A stretch of DNA of 64,000 bases, taken from Bartonella grahamii ATCC 700132. Its GTDB lineage: Bacteria; Pseudomonadota; Alphaproteobacteria; Rhizobiales; Rhizobiaceae. Both the position numbers and the translations under genes were made by a program. Shown here piece after piece: positions 1 to 11,200 of the stretch. The first letter of the stretch is position 1. Each line of letters opens with the position of its first letter. The stretch spans positions 1 to 64,000 of the forward strand of contig NZ_JACX01000001.1 in assembly GCF_000518085.1 (NCBI RefSeq), in the 5' to 3' direction. Under the pieces are notes generated by a model. It was not told the DNA's origin and made no database searches. It saw nothing but the letters and a program-made list of their open reading frames with translations.

Positions 1-1025
1 ACTTCCTTAATGCGAGCATTCACATTCTTGATATTATCATCAAGTCCTTTAAAGGCAGAACCAACATCGGTATGCGGTTTATCTGTTACTTCACCATCTT
101 TATCAATACTGGATAAGTTATAAGTTGGCCCTTTAAAAGCACCATCCTTAAATTCAGCATCTCCACCCAAGAATTTTGCTACATCCGTTGAAAGGATGTG
201 AATCTGTCCTCCATTGATAACATCTGTTGAGTTTTCTGCAATCAATCCTGCGGCTACATTATGCAGTGCAACAGGTGTAGCATCCTTCCCTTTACCAAAA
301 GTTACATTTGTATAATCAATTTGATCATCGGTTGTTTTATCGTAAAGAACAACAGAAGAACTATCAGACAGAAGGGTATCAGAAAGATCCTTCAAACCTT
401 TATCAAGCTGTCCCTTGTTAACCGCTTCATTATCTTTTTCTGCTGCCTTCACACCAGAAACAGTCCGTGCTGCACCACTCTTGTTTGCGATATTGATTTC
501 ACTACCTTCTACTCCTTTACCAATGTTGATAACATCTTCATTTTTCGTAACAAGAAGATTACTAATTACATCGCTGATTGCATTTTGAACCTTTGTGAAA
601 AGTTTACCCACACCTGAAAATGCGTCTGATACATTCTTATAGCTTGATTCAGCTTCAGTGCCATCATCATTGATAGTTTTGAGCTTAAAATCAGGAACAT
701 TCAATTCCCCATCTTTATATTCAGCGTCATTAGAAAAATATTTTGCAACCTTATCGCCCAGTGAATAAAGTTGAGAACCATTTACTGCATCCGTCGATTC
801 TTTCGTAATATCTCCTACAGCAAGCGATGTGATTTTACTGGCTTTTCTGTCATCCCCTTCCCCATGCAGAGCCACAAAAGCTTTGTCACCATCGCTCCAA
901 GATAAAGAATCTTGTGCAACTCCTTCTGAGACTTCCTTAATGCGAGCATTCACATTCTTGATATTATCATCAAGTCCTTTAAAGGCAGAACCAACATCGG
1001 TATGCGGTTTATCTGTTACTTCACC
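1..1025 (-). repeat. Direct repeat inside the adhesin stalk, 930-bp period
   Basis: Bases 1-95 recur unchanged at 931-1025, giving a 930-bp (310-codon, in-frame) stalk repeat. A second pair, around 2041-2185 and 3061-3205, is similar at 1020-bp spacing. In-frame long repeats like these are the usual substrate for stalk length change in BadA/Vomp adhesins. Confidence 0.85.
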
Positions 1026-4000
1026 TTTTTCATCAATATTCGATAAATTATAAGTTGGCCCTTTAAAGTTTTTTCCATCAAAGGATACATCTCCACCTAA
1101 AATTTTTGATAAATCCGAAGCTATGGTATTAATCTGGCCACCCGTGATTGCATCATGTGAATCCTTGGCAATCTTACCATCAGCAACATTATGGAGACCT
1201 ACAGCTGTCTTATCTTTAGCTTTTCCTAAAGTCACACTACTATAATTAGTTTTACCATCTGAATCTTTATCATAATGAACAACTGCTGATTCATCAGACT
1301 GAAGACTGTTCGAAAGCTCTTTCAAGCTTTTATCAAGCTGTCCTTTATTAACAGCTTCATTGTTCTTTGTCGCCTCCTTCACGCCAGAAAGCGTCCGATC
1401 CGCCCCGGTCTTATTGGCAACATTGATTTCACTGCCTTCTACTGCAGCTCCAATAGTAAGACGATGCGTTGTTTGGTCTTGCTGAACAAAGCTTTCGCTT
1501 TCTACTTTGTTAATCACATTATTAACCTGTTCAGTCAATTTATTCTGAACATTCGTGAGAGAACTACCAACTCCTGCAAAAGCACTTGCTACATCAGGAT
1601 ATTCCTTATCTTCAGGGCTGCCATCTTCCTTGATTGTTTTTACCTTGAATGTAGGAGCGGTCCATTTCCCATCCGCATAGACAGCACCACCACCTAAATA
1701 AGATGCAACCCCTGTGCCCAATGTATGAAGCTGTGAGCCATTTACTGCGTCTGTTGAAGTTCCACTGATTGCCCCGCCAAGTAGACCGGAAAGTTTCCGC
1801 CCTTCATTACTTTTGTTCAAAATACTGATTTCGCTACCACCCGTTTCCATACCAACAGTGATAGGACCTACTCCTCCATCACGGAGACTACGCGTTAAAG
1901 TCTTCTTTGCTACTTGCTTAACAAGAATACTGTCTCTTACATTAGCAATTTCAGTATTTGTTGCCAAAAGTTGGGAACCATTGACAGCTTCGGTTGATTC
2001 TGCTGTGAGTGCGCCACTTTGAATGCCTGTTATCTTCTTACTGCCAGCGTCAATACCAGAAGTGGTTATTTTCGGACCTCCAGTAATCACTAAGCCTGTT
2101 GCGTCTAGGGTATTGGTGCCTGCCTTTACGCTCGTTAATGCAACATCTTGAGCCAGATCAAATTTTAGCTTATTGTCCTTATCGCCTTTTGTAATCTTAA
2201 AATTGTTACTTCCAGTTGAAAAATCTATTGTATCATCTATGCTAACGGCTTTGGTATTTTTATCATCAACAGAAAGTTTCCAACCTTTACTTGCGTACGC
2301 TCTTAGTGCTTTCAGCTGCGCAATATTGACGGCGTCAGTATCTGCATAACCCGCTGCCACACCTGTAAGCTGTCGTGTTATCTTATTCGGAGTATCACCA
2401 ATACTAAAAGCTCCTTGGGTGCTCTTCCATATCACACCATCATCTGTTGACTGGCTCCCTATGGAAGGATCATAGCCAACAGTGGACGCTGGGTTACGAG
2501 AAAAAGATTTATAACCCACAGCAACACCACCAGTAACACCAGCTTGTACTTGTGCATTTGAACCTAATGCCACACTATTTGCACCAGATGCATTTGAAAG
2601 TCCACCTAATGCCATACTATTTTCAGCAGATGCCGCTGCAAAACCACCTAATGCAATACTATTTTCGGCATTTGCATTTGAAAGATTACCTATAGCAATA
2701 CTTCCTTGCCCACCTTTTCCCTCAGCGGCGGCAATTTTAATGCTCTTCGATTCGGCATTCCATTTAAAGACACTATCATCGGTAGCTTTTTTAATCTCAT
2801 TGTGAAGATTTACATAAGACTTACCCACACCCTCAAGAGCTTTTGCTACATCCGGAAAACTTTCTTCTTCAATCTCATTCGTCTCAGGATTGAAAGTTTT
2901 AATTTTGAACTTTGGATCATCCCATTGTCCACTTGTAAATTTAACACCACCACCTAAATATCGAGCTATATGGGTAGCTACAACATTCAACTGACTACCA
3001 TTTACCGCGTCTTTTGAATCTGCACTAAGATCAGCAGGCGCAACACCCGTTATCCTTTTATTTCCAGCATCAATACCAGCAGTGATTATTTTCGGACCAT
3101 CAGTAATTACTAAGCCCGTGGCATCGAAGGTATTTGTGCCTGCCTTTAAGCTCGTTAATACAACATCTTGAGCCAGATCAAATTTTAGCTTATTGTCTTT
3201 TTCGCCTTTTGTAATCTGAAGATTTGTACTTCCAGCAGAAAAATCTACTACGCTATCCATAAGAACAGTTGTAGCATTCTTATCTCCAACTGACAGTTTC
3301 CAACCGTTTTTTCTTACAACATCTTCTAAGTCTCTTAACTGCCTAACATTCACTGCATCTGCAGGTTCAGAACCAGCTGCTACGCCTGTAATTTGTCTGG
3401 TTATACCCTTACTATAATCACCAACACTCACTGCGCCCCGCGTACTTTTCCATTGCGCCTCTGTGTTTGTTGCAGGACCCTGCAACACAGAAGTATAACC
3501 AAACTCACCAGCAGCCCTATTGGCTACAGAATCGCTTCCTAGAGCAATACCATCTTTAACTGATGCTTTTGCTTTGTAACCAAAAGCAATGCTATTTTCT
3601 TGTGATACCTCTGCGCGCTTGCCTAAAGCAATAGCCTGTTGACCTTTCGCTTTTGTTTCCAGACCAATAGCAATCGTAGAATAGTCCATAGCCCGAGCCT
3701 CAGTGCCTAAAGCGATTGCATAACCACCACTTGCAGCTGTGTTACCTTCAAAATCAACATCTCTATCGGCCTGTCTAATAGCACTATTAGTTACACCACC
3801 TATTGCAATATCACCTATACCTTCAGCCTCAGCAAGTTTACCTATAGCAATACCAATTGCACCCGATGCAATAGACCATGGACCAATGCTAATAGTATCA
3901 TCGTTACCTCTTGCCTTGTAACCCTCGGTAAAACTATGAGCGCGCGTCTCTTTATAATCTTCTTTTGGATCTAATTTTATTCTTGGAGACACGCCTTCTC

Positions 4001-4592
4001 TCACAGCTATTGACATTCCCCTTGTCATAAATTCTGTTAAGTTACTCGCCGATGGGGTTACTTGTTCCTTTGCAGAGGCAAGTAATCTTCCAAATTTCTC
4101 TCCTTCATTCATATTATTCGCTTGTAGACCTTCAGCGCTATCAACCATAAATGTCTGTGGGCTGACGAGAGGCTTTTTATTTTGCACCCCTGCATTTAAC
4201 GTTTTTTTCGATAGGTTATTACTGTTTGCTGTCAAAACATTGATTATAGAACTCTCATCGCTCGGACTTAGAAGAGCTTTGGTTAAAAAATTTGCATAGT
4301 CATCAGAAGCATTTACCTTGGGTGTCAAAGCAACATTCAATGCTGTTAAATAATTGTCTTTTGAAACAGAAGAAGCATTCAAACCAGCAACAGAGATGAT
4401 GTTTTCTGGATAAGAGACACCAGCACTGTTAACACCTTCGAGAAATGTGTTTCTAAAATCAGAATTTGCTGAAAAAACAGGAGAAGCATTCGATAAAAAT
4501 GTAACCGCTGTAGCCAACGAAAGAACTTTAACAAAAGAAAAACGAGAACGTTTTAATTCGCTCGCTACTCGTATGGCATATAATTTTTTCAT
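1..4592 (-). CDS. Trimeric autotransporter adhesin (BadA/Vomp type), C-terminus beyond window edge
   Basis: The reading frame is open from an ATG at 4590-4592 to the window edge, about 1530 codons, so the membrane anchor is not visible. A GGGGAG ribosome site (about 4599-4604) precedes the ATG. The protein starts MKKLYAIRVASELKRS, then a hydrophobic signal segment ending near SPVFSANS. Next come a region without recognisable repeats, then YadA-like head repeats (SIAIG/AIALG pattern, coded around 3900-3500), a neck motif (ITGVAAGSEPADAVNVRQL), a second head block (about 2710-2500) and stalk modules ending in DAVNGSQL or EAVNKGQLDK. This is the architecture of surface fibre adhesins that form trimers and bind host matrix and cells. 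The head differs from the BadA-like head of the neighbouring gene, so the two are paralogues rather than copies. Known for the family: such loci recombine between stalk repeats. Assignment to the family is firm; the individual name is not. Confidence 0.93.
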   Translation of the reverse strand, partial: MKKLYAIRVASELKRSRFSFVKVLSLATAVTFLSNASPVFSANSDFRNTFLEGVNSAGVSYPENIISVAGLNASSVSKDNYLTALNVALTPKVNASDDYANFLTKALLSPSDESSIINVLTANSNNLSKKTLNAGVQNKKPLVSPQTFMVDSAEGLQANNMNEGEKFGRLLASAKEQVTPSASNLTEFMTRGMSIAVREGVSPRIKLDPKEDYKETRAHSFTEGYKARGNDDTISIGPWSIASGAIGIAIGKLAEAEGIGDIAIGGVTNSAIRQADRDVDFEGNTAASGGYAIALGTEARAMDYSTIAIGLETKAKGQQAIALGKRAEVSQENSIAFGYKAKASVKDGIALGSDSVANRAAGEFGYTSVLQGPATNTEAQWKSTRGAVSVGDYSKGITRQITGVAAGSEPADAVNVRQLRDLEDVVRKNGWKLSVGDKNATTVLMDSVVDFSAGSTNLQITKGEKDNKLKFDLAQDVVLTSLKAGTNTFDATGLVITDGPKIITAGIDAGNKRITGVAPADLSADSKDAVNGSQLNVVATHIARYLGGGVKFTSGQWDDPKFKIKTFNPETNEIEEESFPDVAKALEGVGKSYVNLHNEIKKATDDSVFKWNAESKSIKIAAAEGKGGQGSIAIGNLSNANAENSIALGGFAAASAENSMALGGLSNASGANSVALGSNAQVQAGVTGGVAVGYKSFSRNPASTVGYDPSIGSQSTDDGVIWKSTQGAFSIGDTPNKITRQLTGVAAGYADTDAVNIAQLKALRAYASKGWKLSVDDKNTKAVSIDDTIDFSTGSNNFKITKGDKDNKLKFDLAQDVALTSVKAGTNTLDATGLVITGGPKITTSGIDAGSKKITGIQSGALTAESTEAVNGSQLLATNTEIANVRDSILVKQVAKKTLTRSLRDGGVGPITVGMETGGSEISILNKSNEGRKLSGLLGGAISGTSTDAVNGSQLHTLGTGVASYLGGGAVYADGKWTAPTFKVKTIKEDGSPEDKEYPDVASAFAGVGSSLTNVQNKLTEQVNNVINKVESESFVQQDQTTHRLTIGAAVEGSEINVANKTGADRTLSGVKEATKNNEAVNKGQLDKSLKELSNSLQSDESAVVHYDKDSDGKTNYSSVTLGKAKDKTAVGLHNVADGKIAKDSHDAITGGQINTIASDLSKILGGDVSFDGKNFKGPTYNLSNIDEKGEVTDKPHTDVGSAFKGLDDNIKNVNARIKEVSEGVAQDSLSWSDGDKAFVALHGEGDDRKASKITSLAVGDITKESTDAVNGSQLYSLGDKVAKYFSNDAEYKDGELNVPDFKLKTINDDGTEAESSYKNVSDAFSGVGKLFTKVQNAISDVISNLLVTKNEDVINIGKGVEGSEINIANKSGAARTVSGVKAAEKDNEAVNKGQLDKGLKDLSDTLLSDSSSVVLYDKTTDDQIDYTNVTFGKGKDATPVALHNVAAGLIAENSTDVINGGQIHILSTDVAKFLGGDAEFKDGAFKGPTYNLSSIDKDGEVTDKPHTDVGSAFKGLDDNIKNVNARIKE

Positions 4593-4830
4593 AATAAACT
4601 CCCCAATGAAAAAAATAACTATAAACACAAAAAAAACACATTTAAACGCTATAAGATTTCTTAAAATTTGTTTCTAAACATATTCAAGAGGTTAGCACCT
4701 GATTGAAAAGATAGAAAATTTGTGTTTTTAGGTTTTATGGTTAACGTGTTTTGCTCTTTTACATTTCCTAAAAAGATAAATTTCTTTTGTGGTGATTGCT
4801 TTTTTAACCTTTAAACTTATTGGTTGTTTT

Positions 4831-4860
4831 TTGCAAGGGGTAGAGTTAGTTTAGTATATT
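4831..4860 (+). promoter_or_regulatory. Candidate plus-strand promoter between the two adhesin genes
   Basis: TTGCAA (4831-4836) and TATATT (4855-4860) are separated by 18 bp and point away from the left adhesin. No plus-strand gene follows, but a plus-strand terminator-like hairpin lies about 95 bp downstream (4954-4978). This is a by-eye match in AT-rich DNA and could be chance. Confidence 0.3.
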
Positions 4861-4953
4861 GTTTCTATAACTTACTCCAGTAAAATTGAAATATATACTT
4901 TTGTCTTATTAGAAAATTTTTTAATAGATTTCTAGAAAGTGAAAGGTTTTTTT

Positions 4954-4978
4954 ATCTGTAGAGTGCTACAGATTTTTT
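4954..4978 (+). terminator. Rho-independent terminator-like hairpin on the plus strand
   Basis: An 8-bp perfect stem ATCTGTAG / CTACAGAT with the 4-base loop AGTG is followed directly by a T run (4973-4978). The T run is on the plus strand only, whereas both adhesin genes are on the minus strand, so the hairpin does not end either of them. It could end a short unannotated transcript. The rest of 4593-5153 is AT-rich, has no convincing gene, and presumably contains the promoter of the left adhesin. Confidence 0.5.
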
Positions 4979-5153
4979 ATATTTAAAAATTAAAGCAGAA
5001 AATAATGAACCTTATAATTTATGAGAAAACTCGTTATCTTATTTTGAAATAAGACGTTCGCTTTGTTGAAAGTGTGCGGTTTTTCTGTTTTTTAAACCTG
5101 TATTTATCATTATAGCGCTTATCAATTTATATACTGTGTATTTTTACATCCGT

Positions 5154-5191
5154 AAAAACAATTCACCCCTGCCTCATGAGACAGGGGTGAA
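5154..5191 (-). terminator. Rho-independent terminator of the complete adhesin gene
   Basis: 10-bp arms at 5162-5171 and 5182-5191 (TTCACCCCTG / CAGGGGTGAA) enclose a short loop. On the minus strand the stem is followed by TTGTTTTT (complement of about 5154-5161). It lies about 30 bp after the adhesin stop codon. Confidence 0.8.
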
Positions 5192-5219
5192 AGGAGTTTT
5201 TTATGTATTTTGTTTATTA

Positions 5220-8200
5220 TCAGTTCAATGTCATATTGAATCCCGCGCCTACACCCCAGTGACCTCCAGAAGTTGTTGCGGATATGTTAGAACGGTATTT
5301 TCCATTTTCTGAGGTGTAACCTGCACCAAAGGCAAATGCAGATTGGCTACGCCATAAACCAGTACCAAATCCAACGCTTAATTTTCCAGGTGTATCATTG
5401 TAGCGTAAGTTAGACACTGCTAAACCAATCGCAGCTGCTTGTCTTGCCTCTTTTTTCACACTCTCAATACTATAGTTTAAAACATCAAACTTCATATCTG
5501 TATATTGCTTAGCCCGATCAACAGCATCATCAATCGCATCAATCACAATATTATTTATCCGTTGATCTGTGTAGTGTTTAGATTGATCAAGAATTATCTT
5601 CATCTGCTCTTGAGTATAGTCATGGAGTTGACCACCATTTACAGCTTCTTTCGACCCTTTTTCAATTTTACCATCAGCTACATTATCAATCATAACAGGT
5701 TCACTAGGATCACCACCCGCTAATGTGATTTTATTGGTTTTTTTGCCGTTTTCATCTCTGTCATAACGAACAGCGTCCTCAGCAATATCGTTAACTTTAT
5801 TATCAATATTATCAACTTTGTTTTCAATATTGAAAACCGTTTCACCAATATTCGTAACCGTAGTGGAAATATTATCGACTCTGTTGTTAAGATGCTTCAC
5901 ATCTTTTTCAACACTCGTAACACGTTCATTGGTTTCCCAAAGCTGACCACCATTAACCGCATCTTTCGAACCTTTTTCAATTTTACCATCAGCTACATTG
6001 ATAATCTTACTCGGCTTACCATCGCGACCAGCATCATAGGCTTTTTTATCACTGTTCCACTTTAAAGTATCTGAATCGACCTTGTCGATGACATCATCAA
6101 TACGGTTATTAATATTTGACATATTTTTATTGACGTCACCAAAAGCATCAGCGACATTATGGTGCTCTTTCTCAACAGTCGTACCATCAGCATTGACTTG
6201 AACAATCTTAAAAGTAGGATCTGTCCACTTGCCATTCTCATATTTGGCACCGCCACCGAAATAATTAGCAAGCTGGTTGCTCATGAGATAAAGCTGGTTA
6301 CCCGTAATAGCATCCGTTGAACCTTTAGCAATTTCACCATCTAAAAGATACTTCAATTTGCTGTTTGTTTTCTTGCCATCTTTTTCATGACGTGCAACAA
6401 ATGCTTCTTCTTCATCATCCCACAGTAAAGCATCTTTTGAGAAATCTTCAATTTGCTGATTAAACTCATTGGATACATTTGTTAAGCGTTGATTCACATC
6501 TTGAACATTTTTATCAAGACCTGTTAAAGCTGAACCAACGTCATAAAAATCAGCCTGCCCTACCTTACCATCTACAATAGCCGATAAAGTATATTTCAGC
6601 CCTTCAAAAGCACCGTTAATGAACTTTGCACCACCGCCAAAAAACTTTGCAATATCTGCTGATATTTTATTAATTTGACTACCATTGATTGCATCGTGGG
6701 AATTTTCAGAAATGCTACCATCTTTTACGTTATGAAGAGCAACTGGTCCGTTGTTCTGATCGCCACCCAAAGTTACACTACCATAATTAACATTACCATC
6801 GTCATCCTTATCATAGAGAACCGCAGCAGCAGTTACTGTCTCAATATCTTTAGAAATCTTATCTATGCTTTTATCAAGTTGATCTTTGTTAACAGCTTCA
6901 TCGCCCCTCTCTGCTGCCCTAACACCAGAAATCTTGCGTGCTACCTTACCAACACCCGCAACATTGATCTCAGTACCCGTTGTATCCTTACCAATAGTGA
7001 TAGGAGCAGAAACTCCGTCTTGCTTAACAAGATTATTTTCTTTCATTTCAATAATCTTATTATCAATATTTGTGATAGAAGTATTGACACCCGTAAACGC
7101 ATCAAAAACATTATTATATTTCGTATCCTGAATAATGAAGGTTGGTTCTATACCGGCAAGTACATCTGTATTGCCACCAAAATATTTTGATGTATTTTCA
7201 GCAACTTTTTTCAGATCACCTGTTACAGCGCTAACATTCTGATTAGTCGTAAAGAGCTGTGAACCATTTACTGCTTCAGTCGAGATTATCGAAAGTGTCG
7301 CATTTTTCACACCAGAAAGTGTCCGCTCCTCATTGTTCTTATTTGCAATGCTGATTTTAGTACCACCTGTTGCCTTACCAACGGTAATAAGACCATTTTC
7401 TCCTTCTTGCTTCACAAGGCTATTTTCTGTCACATTATTAATCTGATTATAAATATCTGTGATAGAATTATCGACACCTTCAAAAGCATCAGCAACATTA
7501 TGATGCTTTTTCTCAACAATAGTGCCATCCTCATTACGCTGAGAAATTTTGAAAGTAGGCTTTCTCCACTTTCCATCCTCATAGCTAGCTCCACCGCCAA
7601 AATAATTAGCAATCTGACTACCCATTGAATGAAGCTGAGAACCATTGATTGCATCAGTGGAGTCTTCAGTAACCTCCCCCTCTGAAACACCCGTAATGAT
7701 CCGTTCTCCATCAGTACCTGTGATATCAATTTTCGTACCATCTGTTTGAGAACCAATGGTGATAAGTCCAGAATCTTCTTCTTGCTGAACTAAACTATTT
7801 TGTTTTATATCCAAAATCTGATTATGAATATTCGTGAAAGAATTATTCACGCCTTCAAAAGCATCAGCAACATTTGAGTAAGGCTGCTTAGAGGAAGTTC
7901 CATCATTCTTGAATTGGATAACATTGAAAGTAGGAGCGTGCCATTCTCCATTTTCATCATATCCAGCGCCACCACCAAAATAAGAAGCAACGTCCTTCAT
8001 TGCAAGGACTAAATGATGATTAACATGCCTGATATTTGTATCAAGCCCTGACAAAGCCGATCCAACATCATTATGTTCCTGCTGTTTTACCTGACCATTT
8101 TCATCAATAGTAGTTAAATTATATCTCGGTTTTCTAAAGACTCCATTCTCGAATGAGGTCCCACCACCAAAAAACTCAGCAACATTTTGGGATATTTTAT

Positions 8201-11200
8201 TAATCTGGCTACCATTGATAGCGTCATGCGATTGATCAGAAATCTTTCCATCTTTGACGTTATGAAGAGCAACTTGCCCGTTAATCTTATTACCTCCTAA
8301 GGTCACACTATTATAATTAACAGAATTATCATCATTCTTATCATAGAGAACCGCAAATTTATCCATTTGATTAATAACATTATTATTAATATTTGTTACA
8401 GTGTCATCGAGTTGTTTTTTATTAACAGCTTCATCATCGTTCTCTGCAGCTTTCACGCCCGCGATAGTCCGAGCTCCCTCAGTACCTGTGATATCAATTT
8501 TCGTACCGCCTTTTTCTTTACCAATGGTAATAAGCTTCTGATCTTCATGCCATTTAACAAGACTATTTTCTGTTACATTGTTAATCTGACTATAAATATC
8601 TGTGATAGAGCTATCGACAGCAGCGAAAGCATCAGTTACATTATTATGTTTCGTTTTCTGAACCGTAAAAGTTGGTTTGATACCATTAAGTACATCTGTC
8701 TCCTCACCACCAAAAAAATCCACTATATTAGTAATATAACTAAATAACTGATGGCCATTTATTGCTTCTGTCGAATCGGAACTGACCTTTCCAACTGCAA
8801 CGCCAGAAATAATTCGATTCTCGCCTTCAGAGTTCGCAACTTTGATTTCGATACCGTCTTTTTCAGCACCAATGGTAATGAATTTCCCATCTTCGTCCCA
8901 TTTAACAAGACTATTTTCTGTTATATCAAAGATTCTATTATGAAGATTCGTGATGGAACTATTGACACCACGAAAAGCATCAGCGACATTACTGTATGAC
9001 GTACTAGTAAAAATATCATCCTCATCAGGCTGCAAAATACTGAAAGTAGGATTAGTCCATGTCCCATTCTCATAGCTAGCACCACCACCAAAATACCTAG
9101 CAATGTCGCTACCCATAGCATAAAGCTGGGAACCATTTATTGCATCAGATGAATTCTCATTAACCATCCCCCATGCAACACCCTTAATAACCCGATTACG
9201 GCCTTCATTATTTTGAACACTAATTGTCAAGCCGCCTTTTTCCTTACCAATGGTGATAAGTTTCTGTCCTTCGTCCCATTTAACAAGACTATTTATTGTC
9301 GCATCGTTAATCTGATTGTAAATATCCACGATGGAATTGTTGACACCACCTAAAGCATCAGCGACATTATGGTGTTCCTTCGCAAGAATAGCACCCTTCT
9401 CGTCAGGCTGCACAACTATGAAAGTAGGATCAGTCCATGTCCCATTCTCATAGCTAGCACCACCACCAAAATACCTAGCAATGTCTCTACCCATAGCATA
9501 AAGCTGGGAACCATTTATTGCATAAGATGAATTCTCATTAACCGCCCCAGATGCAACACCCCTAATAGCCCGATCACCGCCTTTATTATTTTGAACAGTA
9601 ATTGACAGGCCGCCTTTTTCCTTACCAATGGTGATAAGTTCCTGTCCTTCGTCCCATTTAACAAGACTATCTCCTGCCATTTCATTTTTGATTTCGTTCA
9701 ATTGTGCAAAATTTACAGCATCGGTATCTTCAGTTCCCTTTGCCACTTTTGTAATCTTTTGATTGCCAGCACTAATACCATTAACAGTTATGCTCGGCCC
9801 AGTACCATCAGTAAACATAAAGCCATTATCACTCATAATGCTTCTGCCTGTAGTGACACTCGTCAATTTAAGATTATCATTCAAAGAAAAAGTGACTTTA
9901 TTATTGGCTTTTTCAATGTTTATATTTTTGCTTCCATCCCCACTCGCAGCCGCAACAATATCTACTGTACTCCCAGCTTTAACGTCTGTAGCATTTTTAC
10001 TATCAACAGAAAGTTTCCAACCGTTTTCTGCAAGTGTTTTTACATCTTGCAACTGTTTATAATTCACTGCATCGGTATCTTCTTTCCCTGCTGCTACTCC
10101 TTTAATCATTTTATCACCAGCATGAATGCCATTAACAGTTATGCTCGGCCCAGTACCATCAGTAAACCCAAAGCCAGCAGCACTCATAACGCTTTCTCCT
10201 GCTGTGACAGTCTTTACCTGAATATCATCAGCTAGGTCAAATGTGACATTGTGATCTTCGTCTTTTTCAATCTTAATATTCTTTTTGTTTTCATGGCCAG
10301 CTGCTTGGAAATTTACTGTGCCATTTGGTCCAATAGCTGTAGCATTTCCACCATTAACAGAAAGCTGCCAGCTCGTTTTGGTTGCCTTTTCTATATCTTT
10401 CAACTGTCTATAAGTCACTGCTTGGTCATCTTCAGTCGCGTCTGCTACTCCCGTAATCTGTTGCTTGCCAGCATCAATACCGTCTATAGTTATAGTTGGT
10501 CCATTATCGATCATAAAACCATCGTCACTCATAGAACTTTGTCCTGTAGTGACACTAGCCAATTTAAGAGTATCACTCAAAACAAATTGGACTTTTTGCT
10601 TATTATCTCCACTTGCCTTTTGAATCGTTAAATTGTCTTTTCCTACTTCTGTACTTTGCACTGAAAAATCGACTGTACTGCCTGGAGTAACATCTGTAGG
10701 ATTTCCATTGCTAACAGAAAGTTTCCAGCCTCCTCCTGCTCCTGCCATGACGTCTCTCAAAGCTTTCAACTGTGCAACATTCACTGCATCAGTGTCTTTA
10801 CTCCCCGCTGCAACATTTGTAATCTGTCGCGTTAATTCCTGCTCAGTATTACCAACACTAAAATCACCTGCAGTGCTTTTCCATGCAAGATCACTCTTTG
10901 TTGTTGTAGTATTTGTTACAGGATCATAACCCAACGCATTTCTCTCAACACGAGAGACAGATCCTCCACCCACAGCAACACCATCTATAACACGTACATG
11001 TGCGTTTATACCAATTGCAACTGAATGATCCGTCTCAGCATAAGTATGAGTACCTATGGCAATCGAATTTTTACCCTTCGCTATTACTTTTCTTTCCTCC
11101 CCGCTTTCTGCAGGTTCCCCACCACCTATTGCGATAGAACCAAGAGCCTGAGCTTCAGCCTTCGTGCCTATAGCAACCGCGTACTCGTCAGTTGCCTTTG

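Noticed and set aside
6675-7190. 171-codon ORF on the plus strand inside the BadA-like gene
   Set aside because: It is antisense to the adhesin stalk, has no ribosome site, and its repeats simply mirror the stalk modules.
9702-10235. 177-codon plus-strand ORF within the adhesin
   Set aside because: Shadow of the long adhesin frame; Cys/Ile/Asn-rich composition is unlike a real protein.
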